From the NCBI GenBank assembly GCA_947470185.1, contig CANIRZ010000002.1, positions 62,001 to 126,000 of the forward strand: a DNA stretch of 64,000 nt. Direction: 5' to 3'. Below, piece after piece: positions 56,828-64,000 of this stretch (positions are counted from its first letter, which is position 1; every line of letters begins with the position of its first letter). The notes under the pieces were generated by a model. The model was not told the origin of the DNA and ran no database searches. It worked only from the letters and a program-made list of their open reading frames with translations. The position numbers and the translations under genes were made by a program. Source of the DNA: Sphingomonadales bacterium (GTDB lineage Bacteria; Pseudomonadota; Alphaproteobacteria; Sphingomonadales; Sphingomonadaceae).

Positions 56828-58129
56828 TTAGGCTGGCCGACCTAGGTCTTGAAGGACCCATTTGGCAAAGTTTTCGCTAAACGGGTAGACGTTGCTTGGC
56901 ATATATTGCGCCATCAAGACCGCGCGCACTTTGCGTTTTGGATCAACAAAGGCCACCGTCCCGGCAGCGCCGCCCCAGCCATACACGCCATCATTAGCGC
57001 CCTTGCCCACCCTGCCGCCAGCACCAAAGCCAGCGCCATCGGCAAAAGTACCGGTGGTAGAAACAGCAGCCGGCAACAAGTCGGACATAGCCAGCTTTGC
57101 TGTTGCGGTCGACATGATGCGCACACCGTCAAGCTCGCCATAATTGGCAAGCATGTTGAGGAAGCGATCATAATCGCGCGCCGAAGTAACAAGGCCAGCG
57201 CCGCCAAAGGCGAAAGCTGGCTTGTCGAGGTAAATGCTCGTGGCTGCAGGATCGATTGGGAAAAGCATACCATTCACGGGCGCATAGTTCGACACAAAGC
57301 GTTTGGTTTCCGACGCTGGAACCTGAAAATAACTGCTGTTCATTTTGAGTGGTTCAAAGATGCGGGTCTTCAGGAACGCCTCAAAATCCATTCCGCTTGC
57401 GACCTCAATTACGCGGCCAAGCAGATCGAGCGAGATCGAATAGCTCCACTTTGTGCCCGGTTCTGCGATTAAGGGCAGCTTCGCCAAACGTTCGGAGAAT
57501 GTTTTAATGTCGGGTGTCGGTTTACTCGCTGGCTGACCAGGAATGGGGAAGCGACTTATGATTCCGGGGGTAATGCCGTTATCGAGATAGGCCTGAAGCA
57601 ATGGTCCCTTGGTGACGATCGAATATCCAAGGCCAGCTGTGTGCGTCAGCAGGTGGCGGACAGTAATCTGGGTCTTTGCGGGAACTGCATCCAAACTTTT
57701 TTCAGGGTCTGTAAGAACCGTCATATTGGCAAATTCTGGCAAGAAATCGGCAATTGGTTGGTCTAGCTTCATCTTGCCTTCGCCGACCAAAATCATCGCG
57801 GCCATGCCCGTGATTGGCTTGGTCATTGAGTAAACGCGCCACAAGCTATCAATATCAACAGGTGTTTTCTCACCCAACCCTTGCGTTCCTACAGCGATCA
57901 AATCCGGCATTCCGGTTGCGCGGCCGATGGTGGCGAGAATACCTGGGAGCTTACCCGAAGAGACATAGCTTTCAAACTGTGTCCGGATAGTAGGATATAG
58001 ATCGGCCGTACCTGCCCAAAGGCGCGCAGGCGCAAATGCGCCGAAAGCGCCAGCCGCTGCCAGTTGACCACCCCACGATAAAAACCCGCGCCGGCCAATC
58101 ATTGCCTGACCACTATCTTGCACGCTCAT
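56828..58129 (-). CDS. Serine hydrolase, beta-lactamase class C family, Tat-exported
   Basis: This 433-residue protein has the penicillin-binding-protein/beta-lactamase fold: SxxK in YSMTKPITGMAAM and YxN-like YSISLDLLG, both expected catalytic features. The N-terminus carries twin arginines in GRRGFLSWGGQLAAAGAFG, a Tat-type signal, so folded export is likely. The start at 58129, with GGAGAGAGA before it, overlaps the mutY stop (ATGA). It is more likely an esterase or D-aminopeptidase-like enzyme than a true beta-lactamase; the substrate is open. Confidence 0.9.
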   Translation of the reverse strand: MSVQDSGQAMIGRRGFLSWGGQLAAAGAFGAFAPARLWAGTADLYPTIRTQFESYVSSGKLPGILATIGRATGMPDLIAVGTQGLGEKTPVDIDSLWRVYSMTKPITGMAAMILVGEGKMKLDQPIADFLPEFANMTVLTDPEKSLDAVPAKTQITVRHLLTHTAGLGYSIVTKGPLLQAYLDNGITPGIISRFPIPGQPASKPTPDIKTFSERLAKLPLIAEPGTKWSYSISLDLLGRVIEVASGMDFEAFLKTRIFEPLKMNSSYFQVPASETKRFVSNYAPVNGMLFPIDPAATSIYLDKPAFAFGGAGLVTSARDYDRFLNMLANYGELDGVRIMSTATAKLAMSDLLPAAVSTTGTFADGAGFGAGGRVGKGANDGVYGWGGAAGTVAFVDPKRKVRAVLMAQYMPSNVYPFSENFAKWVLQDLGRPA

Positions 58130-59202
58130 ATTCTCTCTCCTGCGTTCATTGCCGCTTCTGTTGCTTTTCTGAATACGGTTGGCAGGCCAGCCTTGTCGAG
58201 CGATTTTAACGGCCACCATTCGCCCTCACCTGGGTCAGCGGCCCCTGCTGGCCATGCCGTAACGGCAATATCGAGAAGAAGCGAAAAATGGGTAAAAACA
58301 TGCGACACTTGCACCGGCAATCGCCGCCATGCCGCCGGCGCAGGAGGCGCGGAATGGCCATCCAAACGCGCTGTCCATTGATCGTCAGGCAGTGCGCGCA
58401 TGCCCGCGAGCAGTCCCTTGTCATGCCGGCGCACCAGCCAAACATGGTTGTCTCGCTCGATCCAGTACACATTCCCTGCCCGTTGCGGCTTTGCGGCCTT
58501 GGGTGTTTTTGCAGGGTAAACTTCCGGATTGCCCAAACGCATGCCCTCGCAGGCAAAGGCAACGGGGCAAACGAGACAAGACGGCGCGCGCACCGAACAC
58601 ATGCCCGCGCCCAAATCCATCATGGCCTGCGCGAAGTCCCCTGCGCGGCCATCGGGCGTAATGCTATCGGTCGCTGCACGGATCAGCGGCTTCGACTGCG
58701 GCAATGGGGTGGAAATTGCAAATAACCGCGACACGACGCGTTCAACATTGGCATCAACGACCACTGCCCTTTGCCCGAACGCTATCGCGGCAATGGCGGC
58801 GGCGGTATAGGGGCCTACCCCGGGCAACTTTAGCAGCTCCGCCTCGGTTTCCGGCAAGCGACCTCCATGCTCCGTCACAACCACCCGCGCGCATTTGAGC
58901 AAATTGCGTGCACGGGCATAGTAACCAAGGCCTGCCCATGCCGCCATGACATCGGCGTCCTCTGCCGCAGCAAGTGCCGCAAAGCTCGGCCAGATGTGCG
59001 TGAACTTTTGGAAATAGGAACCTACCGCTGCAACTGTCGTTTGCTGCAGCATGATTTCCGACAGCCAGACATGATAGGGGTTGGCAAAACCCGCACCCGG
59101 CGGCGTGCGCCATGGGAGCGTGCGGGCATGCACGTCATAATGTGCCAGCAACTGCCGGGCGATATCCCCAGAATAATATTCGGATTGTTGGACGTCTGCC
59201 AT
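58126..59202 (-). CDS. mutY: A/G-specific adenine DNA glycosylase MutY
   Basis: MutY removes adenine mispaired with 8-oxoguanine. The 358-residue product has the helix-hairpin-helix LLKLPGVGPYTAAAIAAIAFG and catalytic Asp (VVVDANVERVVSR), the [4Fe-4S] ligands in CSVRAPSCLVCPVAFAC (C-x6-C-x2-C-x5-C), and a C-terminal Nudix-like domain that recognises 8-oxoG. It is the first gene of the mutY-hydrolase-nudC-frnE unit and divergent from dciA with only about 10 bases between starts. Confidence 0.97.
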   Translation of the reverse strand: MADVQQSEYYSGDIARQLLAHYDVHARTLPWRTPPGAGFANPYHVWLSEIMLQQTTVAAVGSYFQKFTHIWPSFAALAAAEDADVMAAWAGLGYYARARNLLKCARVVVTEHGGRLPETEAELLKLPGVGPYTAAAIAAIAFGQRAVVVDANVERVVSRLFAISTPLPQSKPLIRAATDSITPDGRAGDFAQAMMDLGAGMCSVRAPSCLVCPVAFACEGMRLGNPEVYPAKTPKAAKPQRAGNVYWIERDNHVWLVRRHDKGLLAGMRALPDDQWTARLDGHSAPPAPAAWRRLPVQVSHVFTHFSLLLDIAVTAWPAGAADPGEGEWWPLKSLDKAGLPTVFRKATEAAMNAGERI

Positions 59203-59212
59203 TCAAAATGGC

Positions 59213-59764
59213 ATGGATGAGGCAATGGATAAAGGCAAGTCAGCAACACCGCCAAAAGGCACCAAAAAGGCACTGACGCCCAAAACATTTCAGCGTCCGC
59301 GCGGTGGAGAGGCACGCGCCGTATCCGCGCTCATGCCCGATATTGGTCGTGCGGCATTTCGCCGGTTCGGTTTTGTGCAAAGCTCGGTCGTGAGCCGCTG
59401 GGATGAAATTGTTGGCGCGCGCTATGCCGCTGTATCGGCGCCAGAAACCATTCGTTTTCCGGTGGGCAAGAAATCCGATGGTACACTTGAACTGACCGTG
59501 GAAGGTGCCCACGCCACCATGATCCAGCATGTCCTTCCTGAAATCATGGACCGTGTGAACCGTTTTTTCGGTTATGGGGCGGTCGCTCGCGTCAAGGTTC
59601 GGCAAGGCCCCGTATCCAAACCGAAACCTCGGCAGCCATCACCTCCACCCATGCTGAAACCTGTACCCATGGAGCTCGGCGAATCCTTGCGTGAAATTGG
59701 CGACCCGGAGCTGTTTGCCGTTCTGGAAAGCCTTGCAAAAAGCCTTGCCAAAGGCGGCGAGTAA
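59213..59764 (+). CDS. DciA/DUF721 family protein (helicase loader)
   Basis: DciA-type proteins load the replicative helicase DnaB in bacteria without DnaC. The 183-residue product has a basic N-terminal tail of about 35 residues, the DUF721 KH-like core (VVSRWDEIVGARYAAVSAP and ELTVEGAHATMIQHV) and a Pro-rich linker followed by a C-terminal helical piece. Starts at 59213 or 59225 are both possible; GATGAGG lies before the second. The placement between mutY and smc, with thioredoxin genes, recurs in alphaproteobacteria. Confidence 0.88.
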   Translation: MDEAMDKGKSATPPKGTKKALTPKTFQRPRGGEARAVSALMPDIGRAAFRRFGFVQSSVVSRWDEIVGARYAAVSAPETIRFPVGKKSDGTLELTVEGAHATMIQHVLPEIMDRVNRFFGYGAVARVKVRQGPVSKPKPRQPSPPPMLKPVPMELGESLREIGDPELFAVLESLAKSLAKGGE

Positions 59765-59808
59765 TACCAGATGCGCAAGATAGTTTTTCAAGACTGAGGC
59801 TCACAGTT

Positions 59809-60492
59809 ATGTTGCCGTTAAAAAAATACCTGGCTGCTGCTTTCATAAGCGTAACAGCAATCTCGGCGGGGCTGATCGCCGCGCCTACACCCAATAAATG
59901 GCTATCGACCGTCACGGTGACCGCCAACGGCGCCCATGTCCTCGGCAACCCCGCCGCACCGAATAAAGTGGTGGAATATCTCAGCTACACCTGCAGCCAT
60001 TGTGCCGATTTTGAGGCCAATGAATCGCCTGCATTCAAGGCGCAATTTGTATCGACAGGCAAGGCCAGCCTTGAAATCCGCAACATGGTGCTAAACCCTG
60101 TCGACCTGACTGCCGCCGTGCTTGCGCGATGCGGCGGAAAGGGCAAGTTTTTTGGAAACCATAAGCAGCTCTTTTCCACGCAATCTGTATGGCTTGGCAA
60201 AACCAAAAATATCAGTGCAGCCACACAAGCAAAACTGAAGGCCCAAGATTTTTCTGGGTTCATGATTGGCACCTTTGATGAAATCGGTCTTGGTTCCATC
60301 ATGCAACAGCGCGGGATCACGCCAGCACAAGCGAAGGCTTGCTTAGCGGATAAGGCTGCGTTCAATGCAGTCGTGGGCATGACTGACGCTGGAGCTAAGC
60401 TTGGTGTGCGCGGGACTCCGTCATTCCTAATCAACGGCGTTTTGCAAGATCATGTGCACAGCGCCGCCGAACTGGCGGCTCTCTTAAAATAA
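59809..60492 (+). CDS. Periplasmic DsbA-like thioredoxin-fold protein (CSHC motif)
   Basis: This 227-residue protein has an N-terminal signal or anchor segment (AAAFISVTAISAGLIAAPT), then a DsbA-type thioredoxin domain. The active motif is CSHC (C62, C65 in SYTCSHCADFE) and the cis-proline loop is GVRGTPSFLING. It resembles the following gene in arrangement and may be a duplicate of it. It follows dciA by 44 bases. A role in periplasmic disulfide chemistry is likely; the targets are unknown. Confidence 0.88.
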   Translation: MLPLKKYLAAAFISVTAISAGLIAAPTPNKWLSTVTVTANGAHVLGNPAAPNKVVEYLSYTCSHCADFEANESPAFKAQFVSTGKASLEIRNMVLNPVDLTAAVLARCGGKGKFFGNHKQLFSTQSVWLGKTKNISAATQAKLKAQDFSGFMIGTFDEIGLGSIMQQRGITPAQAKACLADKAAFNAVVGMTDAGAKLGVRGTPSFLINGVLQDHVHSAAELAALLK

Positions 60493-60520
60493 ACCAACAT
60501 CCCAGACTGAAGGATTTCCT

Positions 60521-61258
60521 ATGCGCATTAAGACATTCATCATCACAACTGCTGCCGCATTTGCACTGGCAGCCTGCGGCAGCAGCGACACCGCAGGCCC
60601 GCCAAAGGGTGAACCAATTGCCAAGGTCGCGCCGCCCGCTGGCAAGGCGTGGATCGACGTGGTCTCCAAAACCGAATTTGGCGGCTATCAAATGGGCAAC
60701 CCCAGCGCGAAATTGAAACTTATCGAATATGGCGCGATCAGCTGCCCGGGCTGTGCGCAATTCTCGGTGCAATCGACCGAAGAAATTCACAAAATCGTCA
60801 ATGACGGCACGGTGTCGATGGAATATCGCCCGTTCCTCGTGCATGGCATTCAGGACATTCCTGGTTTCCTTCTGGCGCAATGCAGTGGCCCCGAGGCATT
60901 CTTCCCGCTTGTTGAGCAGCTATATGCTGAACAGCAAACCTGGCTCGGCAAACTCAGTACTGTGACGGAGGCAGATCAACAGGCGATGCAGAAAATGGCA
61001 CCCGAGCAGATTGCAACCTTGCTTGGCACCAAGATGGGCCTGATCGAATTTGTGAAGTCACGCGGTATCAGCGAAGACCAAGCCAAATCATGCCTGTCGG
61101 ATAAAGCTGCGATTGATAATCTCATCAAAATGACAGAGCGTGGCACCAAGGATGATGGCATATCGGGAACCCCTTCGTTCTTTTTGAACGGCGCGAAGCT
61201 TGACGGTGGTGCTTGGAACCAGATCAAGGGCAAGCTGGTCGAGGCCGGCGCACGCTAA
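60521..61258 (+). CDS. Lipoprotein DsbA-like thioredoxin-fold protein (CPGC motif)
   Basis: This 245-residue protein has a lipoprotein signal peptide with lipobox ALAAC (C19), then a Gly/Pro linker and a DsbA-type domain. The redox motif is CPGC (C75, C78 in ISCPGCAQF) and the cis-Pro loop is GISGTPSFFLNG. It is the second of a tandem pair; the two differ in anchoring and in the dipeptide between the cysteines (SH against PG), which usually alters redox strength. smc starts 52 bases downstream. Confidence 0.9.
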   Translation: MRIKTFIITTAAAFALAACGSSDTAGPPKGEPIAKVAPPAGKAWIDVVSKTEFGGYQMGNPSAKLKLIEYGAISCPGCAQFSVQSTEEIHKIVNDGTVSMEYRPFLVHGIQDIPGFLLAQCSGPEAFFPLVEQLYAEQQTWLGKLSTVTEADQQAMQKMAPEQIATLLGTKMGLIEFVKSRGISEDQAKSCLSDKAAIDNLIKMTERGTKDDGISGTPSFFLNGAKLDGGAWNQIKGKLVEAGAR

Positions 61259-61310
61259 ATATGGCTCGGGGGGGGCATAACAGCACCACAACCGCAATGG
61301 AGACAGCCCG

Positions 61311-64000
61311 TTGCGGATAAAGAAGCTGAAACTCGTCGGCTTCAAAAGCTTTGTCGAGCCCGCCGAACTCAGGATTGAGAGCGGGCTCACGGGCATTGTC
61401 GGGCCCAATGGTTGCGGCAAATCCAACTTGCTTGAGGCCATTCGCTGGGTGATGGGGGAAAGCAGCGCCAAGTCAATGCGTGGCGCGGGCATGGAAGATG
61501 TGATCTTTGCCGGAACCGCGTCGCGTCCGCCGCGCGATTTCGCTGAAGTAACCATATTGGCCGAGCGCAGCGACGAAGGCGACGAGAACGATGCCGATGA
61601 AGAGTTAGAAGTCACCCGCCGGATCGAGCGCGGGGCAGGCTCCGCTTATCGATCAAACGGCCGCGATGTCCGCGCGAAGGATGTTGCGCTTATTTTTGCC
61701 GATGCTGCAACCGGCGCACATTCGCCCGCACTGGTGAGCCAAGGCCGCATTGGCGCAATCATCTCCGCCAAGCCGCAGGAACGCCGCCAAATGCTTGAGG
61801 AAGCGGCGGGCATCTCCGGCCTGCACGTGCGCCGGAAGGATGCCGAACAAAAGCTGCGCGCCGCCGAGGCCAATCTGACACGGCTGGCAACTATTCTGGC
61901 GGACATGGATGCGCGGGCCGGTCAATTGCGCCGTCAGGCCAAGCAAGCCGAACGCTATCGCACGCTGACCAAAGACATTCTTCAGGCCGAGGCCCGTTTA
62001 ATCTTTGTGCGCTGGCGTGAGGCAAAAGCAGCGGCCGATATCGCCCGCGCTGAAGCAAATACTGCTTCCGGTGCCGTCGAAGACGCAGCGGTTGCGCAGC
62101 GCGTCCTGACGGACAAGCAGCAAGACGCGGTCCAGCAACTCGCCGACGCCCGCGCAGTCGCGATGGCTGCGCGCGATGCCGCCAACGACCTTTCAAACAG
62201 GCTTGTGCAGTTGACGGGCGAGCATGAACGGATAATCCAGCGCCAATCCGACCTAGCAGCTCAAGCGGCGCGCATGGCCGAAGATGGTGCGCGCGAAGGC
62301 AAGTTGACGCATGATGCGGCGGATGCGCTCACGCGGTTACAGGCGGAAAGCGTAACGCTTGCGGACCAGATTAAGGCGCAGGAGGAGGAACGCCCTGCGT
62401 TGCTGCGCACTGCGGAAAATGCGGAGCGGCAGGCGCGTGAAAGCGAGATTGCTTTGGCCAATGCGTCCGCCGAGCAAGCGCGCGCCGATGCCGAATTGCG
62501 CGTGGCAAATGCCGCGTTGGCGGCGGCATCAATGCGCGTACAACGGGCAGAGCAAGCCTGCGAGCGCGTGTGCGCAGAGCGCGACGCTTTGGGCGATGAG
62601 ACCGCATATACCGCCGCCAAAAGTGACGCCAATGGCAGCGTCGAAGCATTGCAGAAGCAATTGCAGAATGACGTTGCTACACATGACGCCGCCGACGCTC
62701 GTCGGACCGAGTTGATATCTGCCCGCGACGTCGCCCAAATAGCCATCGCGAGCGCCAAGGCCGAACTTGCCGCGCTGTTGACCGAACAAAGCGCGCTGCA
62801 GCGGTCCTTGACCAAGGGCCAAGGCGACAAAGCCATTGACCGCATTTCGGTCAAGCCCGGCTATGAACGCGCTTTGGCTGCGGCGTTGGGCGACGATGCA
62901 GATGCAAGCATTGGCGGAGAAACGGGGCGCCGCTGGCTTGGCGGGACCGCACCCATGAGCAAGCTGGCCAATGATGCGCTGATCCAATTTGTGGATGCAC
63001 CGCCAGAATTGGCCGCGCGGCTGTCGATGGTTCGTGTCGTGGAAACGGACGATGGCCAAGCGCTGGCCCCCGGCGAACGCGTGGTAACGTTGGCCGGAAA
63101 ACTGCGGCGCTGGGATGGCTTTGCGACCGATGGTGATGGCGCGACCATCGCAGAGCAATTGGTCCGCGCCAACCGCCTTGCGGAACTCGATTTGCTCATC
63201 ATACCTGCGCAAGGCGCACTGGATGCACAGGCGCAAAGCCTGTTGCAGATGACGGATAAAATTGAAGCTGCGCAGGACGCGGTCCGCTCGGCAGCGGCGG
63301 CGCGTGTGGCGACTGAAGGTCAGTTGCGGCAAGCACTGCGCGCCGTCGATCAAGCCGAAGATGCGTTGACGCGACTGAAATCTGCAAAGGCCGCCCTTGG
63401 CGACAGAATGGCCGCAGCCGAGCAAGATTTAGCCGAGGCGCAAGCGGAGCGCAAAGCAGCCGAGACAGCACGCAACGCCCTGCCCGACGGGTCGCATCAT
63501 GCGGACCTCGTGCAAAGCCTCGCCACCGCGCATGAGGCAACCCGCGATTTAATGGCCCGCAATCAGGCAGACCTGTCCGCGCTGGAACAACGCATCGCGC
63601 AAAGCCGCGAACGGCGTGCCGTGACGATGGCCGAAATTCGCAGCTGGCAGGAACGCGCCGGCGAGGCCGAACGCCGGATTGCTGAAATGAACACACGCAG
63701 CGCGGATATCTTTACTGAGCAAGAGGCGATGGCGGGAAGGCCGGAAATCCTAGCGCGCGACATTGCTACTTTGCGGGCAGACAAAGATGAGCTGGCCGAG
63801 AAACTCGCTGGCCTGCAAACCGCCGAGACGGCCCATGAAGCTACGTTGCGCGCGCTGGAGAGCGAATTGGCAGCAGCGGCGGAGCGCCTGTCGGTTGCCC
63901 GCGAGGCCCGCGCTGGCGCCAATGCGCGCGCCGAAAATCAGGAACAGCGCCGCGTTGAAATGGGCCGCATTTCAGGAGAACGGTTCGAATGCCCGCCACC
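61311..64000 (+). CDS. smc: Chromosome partition protein SMC, C-terminus beyond window
   Basis: SMC is the ATPase that folds and segregates the chromosome with ScpA and ScpB. The ORF track missed it because it runs off the right edge. It starts at TTG (61311), with GGAGA seven bases earlier, and reads MRIKKLKLVGFKSFVEPAEL. Walker A GPNGCGKSNL is at residues 31-40. Coiled-coil arms rich in Ala, Glu and Arg follow, with the hinge around 62850-63100 (the VKPGYERALAAALG stretch). I followed the frame at the window end (GRISGERFECPPP) and it stays open. The C-terminal Walker B half is missing. Confidence 0.93.
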   Translation, partial: MRIKKLKLVGFKSFVEPAELRIESGLTGIVGPNGCGKSNLLEAIRWVMGESSAKSMRGAGMEDVIFAGTASRPPRDFAEVTILAERSDEGDENDADEELEVTRRIERGAGSAYRSNGRDVRAKDVALIFADAATGAHSPALVSQGRIGAIISAKPQERRQMLEEAAGISGLHVRRKDAEQKLRAAEANLTRLATILADMDARAGQLRRQAKQAERYRTLTKDILQAEARLIFVRWREAKAAADIARAEANTASGAVEDAAVAQRVLTDKQQDAVQQLADARAVAMAARDAANDLSNRLVQLTGEHERIIQRQSDLAAQAARMAEDGAREGKLTHDAADALTRLQAESVTLADQIKAQEEERPALLRTAENAERQARESEIALANASAEQARADAELRVANAALAAASMRVQRAEQACERVCAERDALGDETAYTAAKSDANGSVEALQKQLQNDVATHDAADARRTELISARDVAQIAIASAKAELAALLTEQSALQRSLTKGQGDKAIDRISVKPGYERALAAALGDDADASIGGETGRRWLGGTAPMSKLANDALIQFVDAPPELAARLSMVRVVETDDGQALAPGERVVTLAGKLRRWDGFATDGDGATIAEQLVRANRLAELDLLIIPAQGALDAQAQSLLQMTDKIEAAQDAVRSAAAARVATEGQLRQALRAVDQAEDALTRLKSAKAALGDRMAAAEQDLAEAQAERKAAETARNALPDGSHHADLVQSLATAHEATRDLMARNQADLSALEQRIAQSRERRAVTMAEIRSWQERAGEAERRIAEMNTRSADIFTEQEAMAGRPEILARDIATLRADKDELAEKLAGLQTAETAHEATLRALESELAAAAERLSVAREARAGANARAENQEQRRVEMGRISGERFECPP

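Noticed and set aside
62529-63425. 298-residue minus-strand open frame opposite smc
   Set aside because: smc is continuous here on the plus strand. The open frame matches no family and is rich in Arg and Gln.

Overview
The window looks like an ordinary, gene-dense stretch of chromosome from an alphaproteobacterium, most likely of the order Sphingomonadales. The evidence is an F1-ATPase operon without Fo genes (atpH-A-G-D-C), an Ala/Lys/Pro-rich N-terminal tail on the ATPase beta subunit, the cobA-DUF2849-sulfite reductase-DUF934-cysH block, the mutY-dciA-thioredoxin-smc block, and CTTG-N18-CTATAT heat-shock promoters. The order is inferred from remembered gene order and protein style, not from a database search. 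Base composition is moderately GC-rich and even throughout. No gene-free stretch exceeds 300 bases. I see no rRNA, tRNA, CRISPR array, prophage, insertion sequence or transposase.

Layout. 1-3050 (minus): radA, and cvpA followed by an Fe-S scaffold gene and a KefB-type antiporter cut by the window edge. 3145-5484 (plus): a large patatin-like lipase. 5502-8603 (minus): dnaK-dnaJ under a heat-shock promoter. 8828-9301: a copper-chaperone lipoprotein. 9344-12542 (minus): a MATE exporter and hrcA-grpE. 12625-16141 (plus): rph, rdgB, hemW, xerC. 16098-18881 (minus): dedA, gshB, yraN, rsmI. Then lppC (plus), def-recR (minus), fmt-truA (plus), ogt and a dienelactone hydrolase (minus). 24524-29534: the F1-ATPase operon. 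29562-36689: an SH3-domain protein, a 2-hydroxyacid dehydrogenase, amt, a nitronate monooxygenase-like protein, a glycosyltransferase and selO. 36836-40704: siroheme synthesis and assimilatory sulfate reduction. 41634-44944: rpmH-rnpA-yidD-yidC-engB, the classic membrane-insertase block. 45013-49529: GST, aroC, fabI, a YihY membrane protein and a second DnaJ-type co-chaperone. 49585-54843: ABA4-like protein, pdxH, a CDF metal exporter, a PhzF-family protein, an EF-hand protein, a cyclophilin and mgtE. 54868-59202: DUF1489, then a tight minus-strand operon mutY-serine hydrolase-nudC-frnE. 59213-64000: dciA, two DsbA-type thioredoxin proteins, and smc, cut by the window edge.

How the genes work together. 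The clearest module is the heat-shock set: DnaK, DnaJ, GrpE and HrcA, with two near-identical sigma-32-type promoters and a strong hairpin between dnaK and dnaJ. A second module makes sulfide: CobA feeds siroheme to the sulfite reductase, and an APS-type CysH supplies sulfite. DUF2849 and DUF934 lie inside this module with no known role. Translation and protein maturation are served by def, fmt, truA, rnpA and rpmH, and genome upkeep by radA, recR, xerC, mutY, ogt, dciA and smc.

I did not find a convincing new multi-gene system. The most interesting leads are small: regulatory hairpins (GST leader, dnaK promoter spacer, dnaK-dnaJ gap), dispersed palindromic repeats, a near-duplicate of the atpG gene end, a Cys cluster inserted in the nitronate monooxygenase-like protein, and the basic tail of AtpD.
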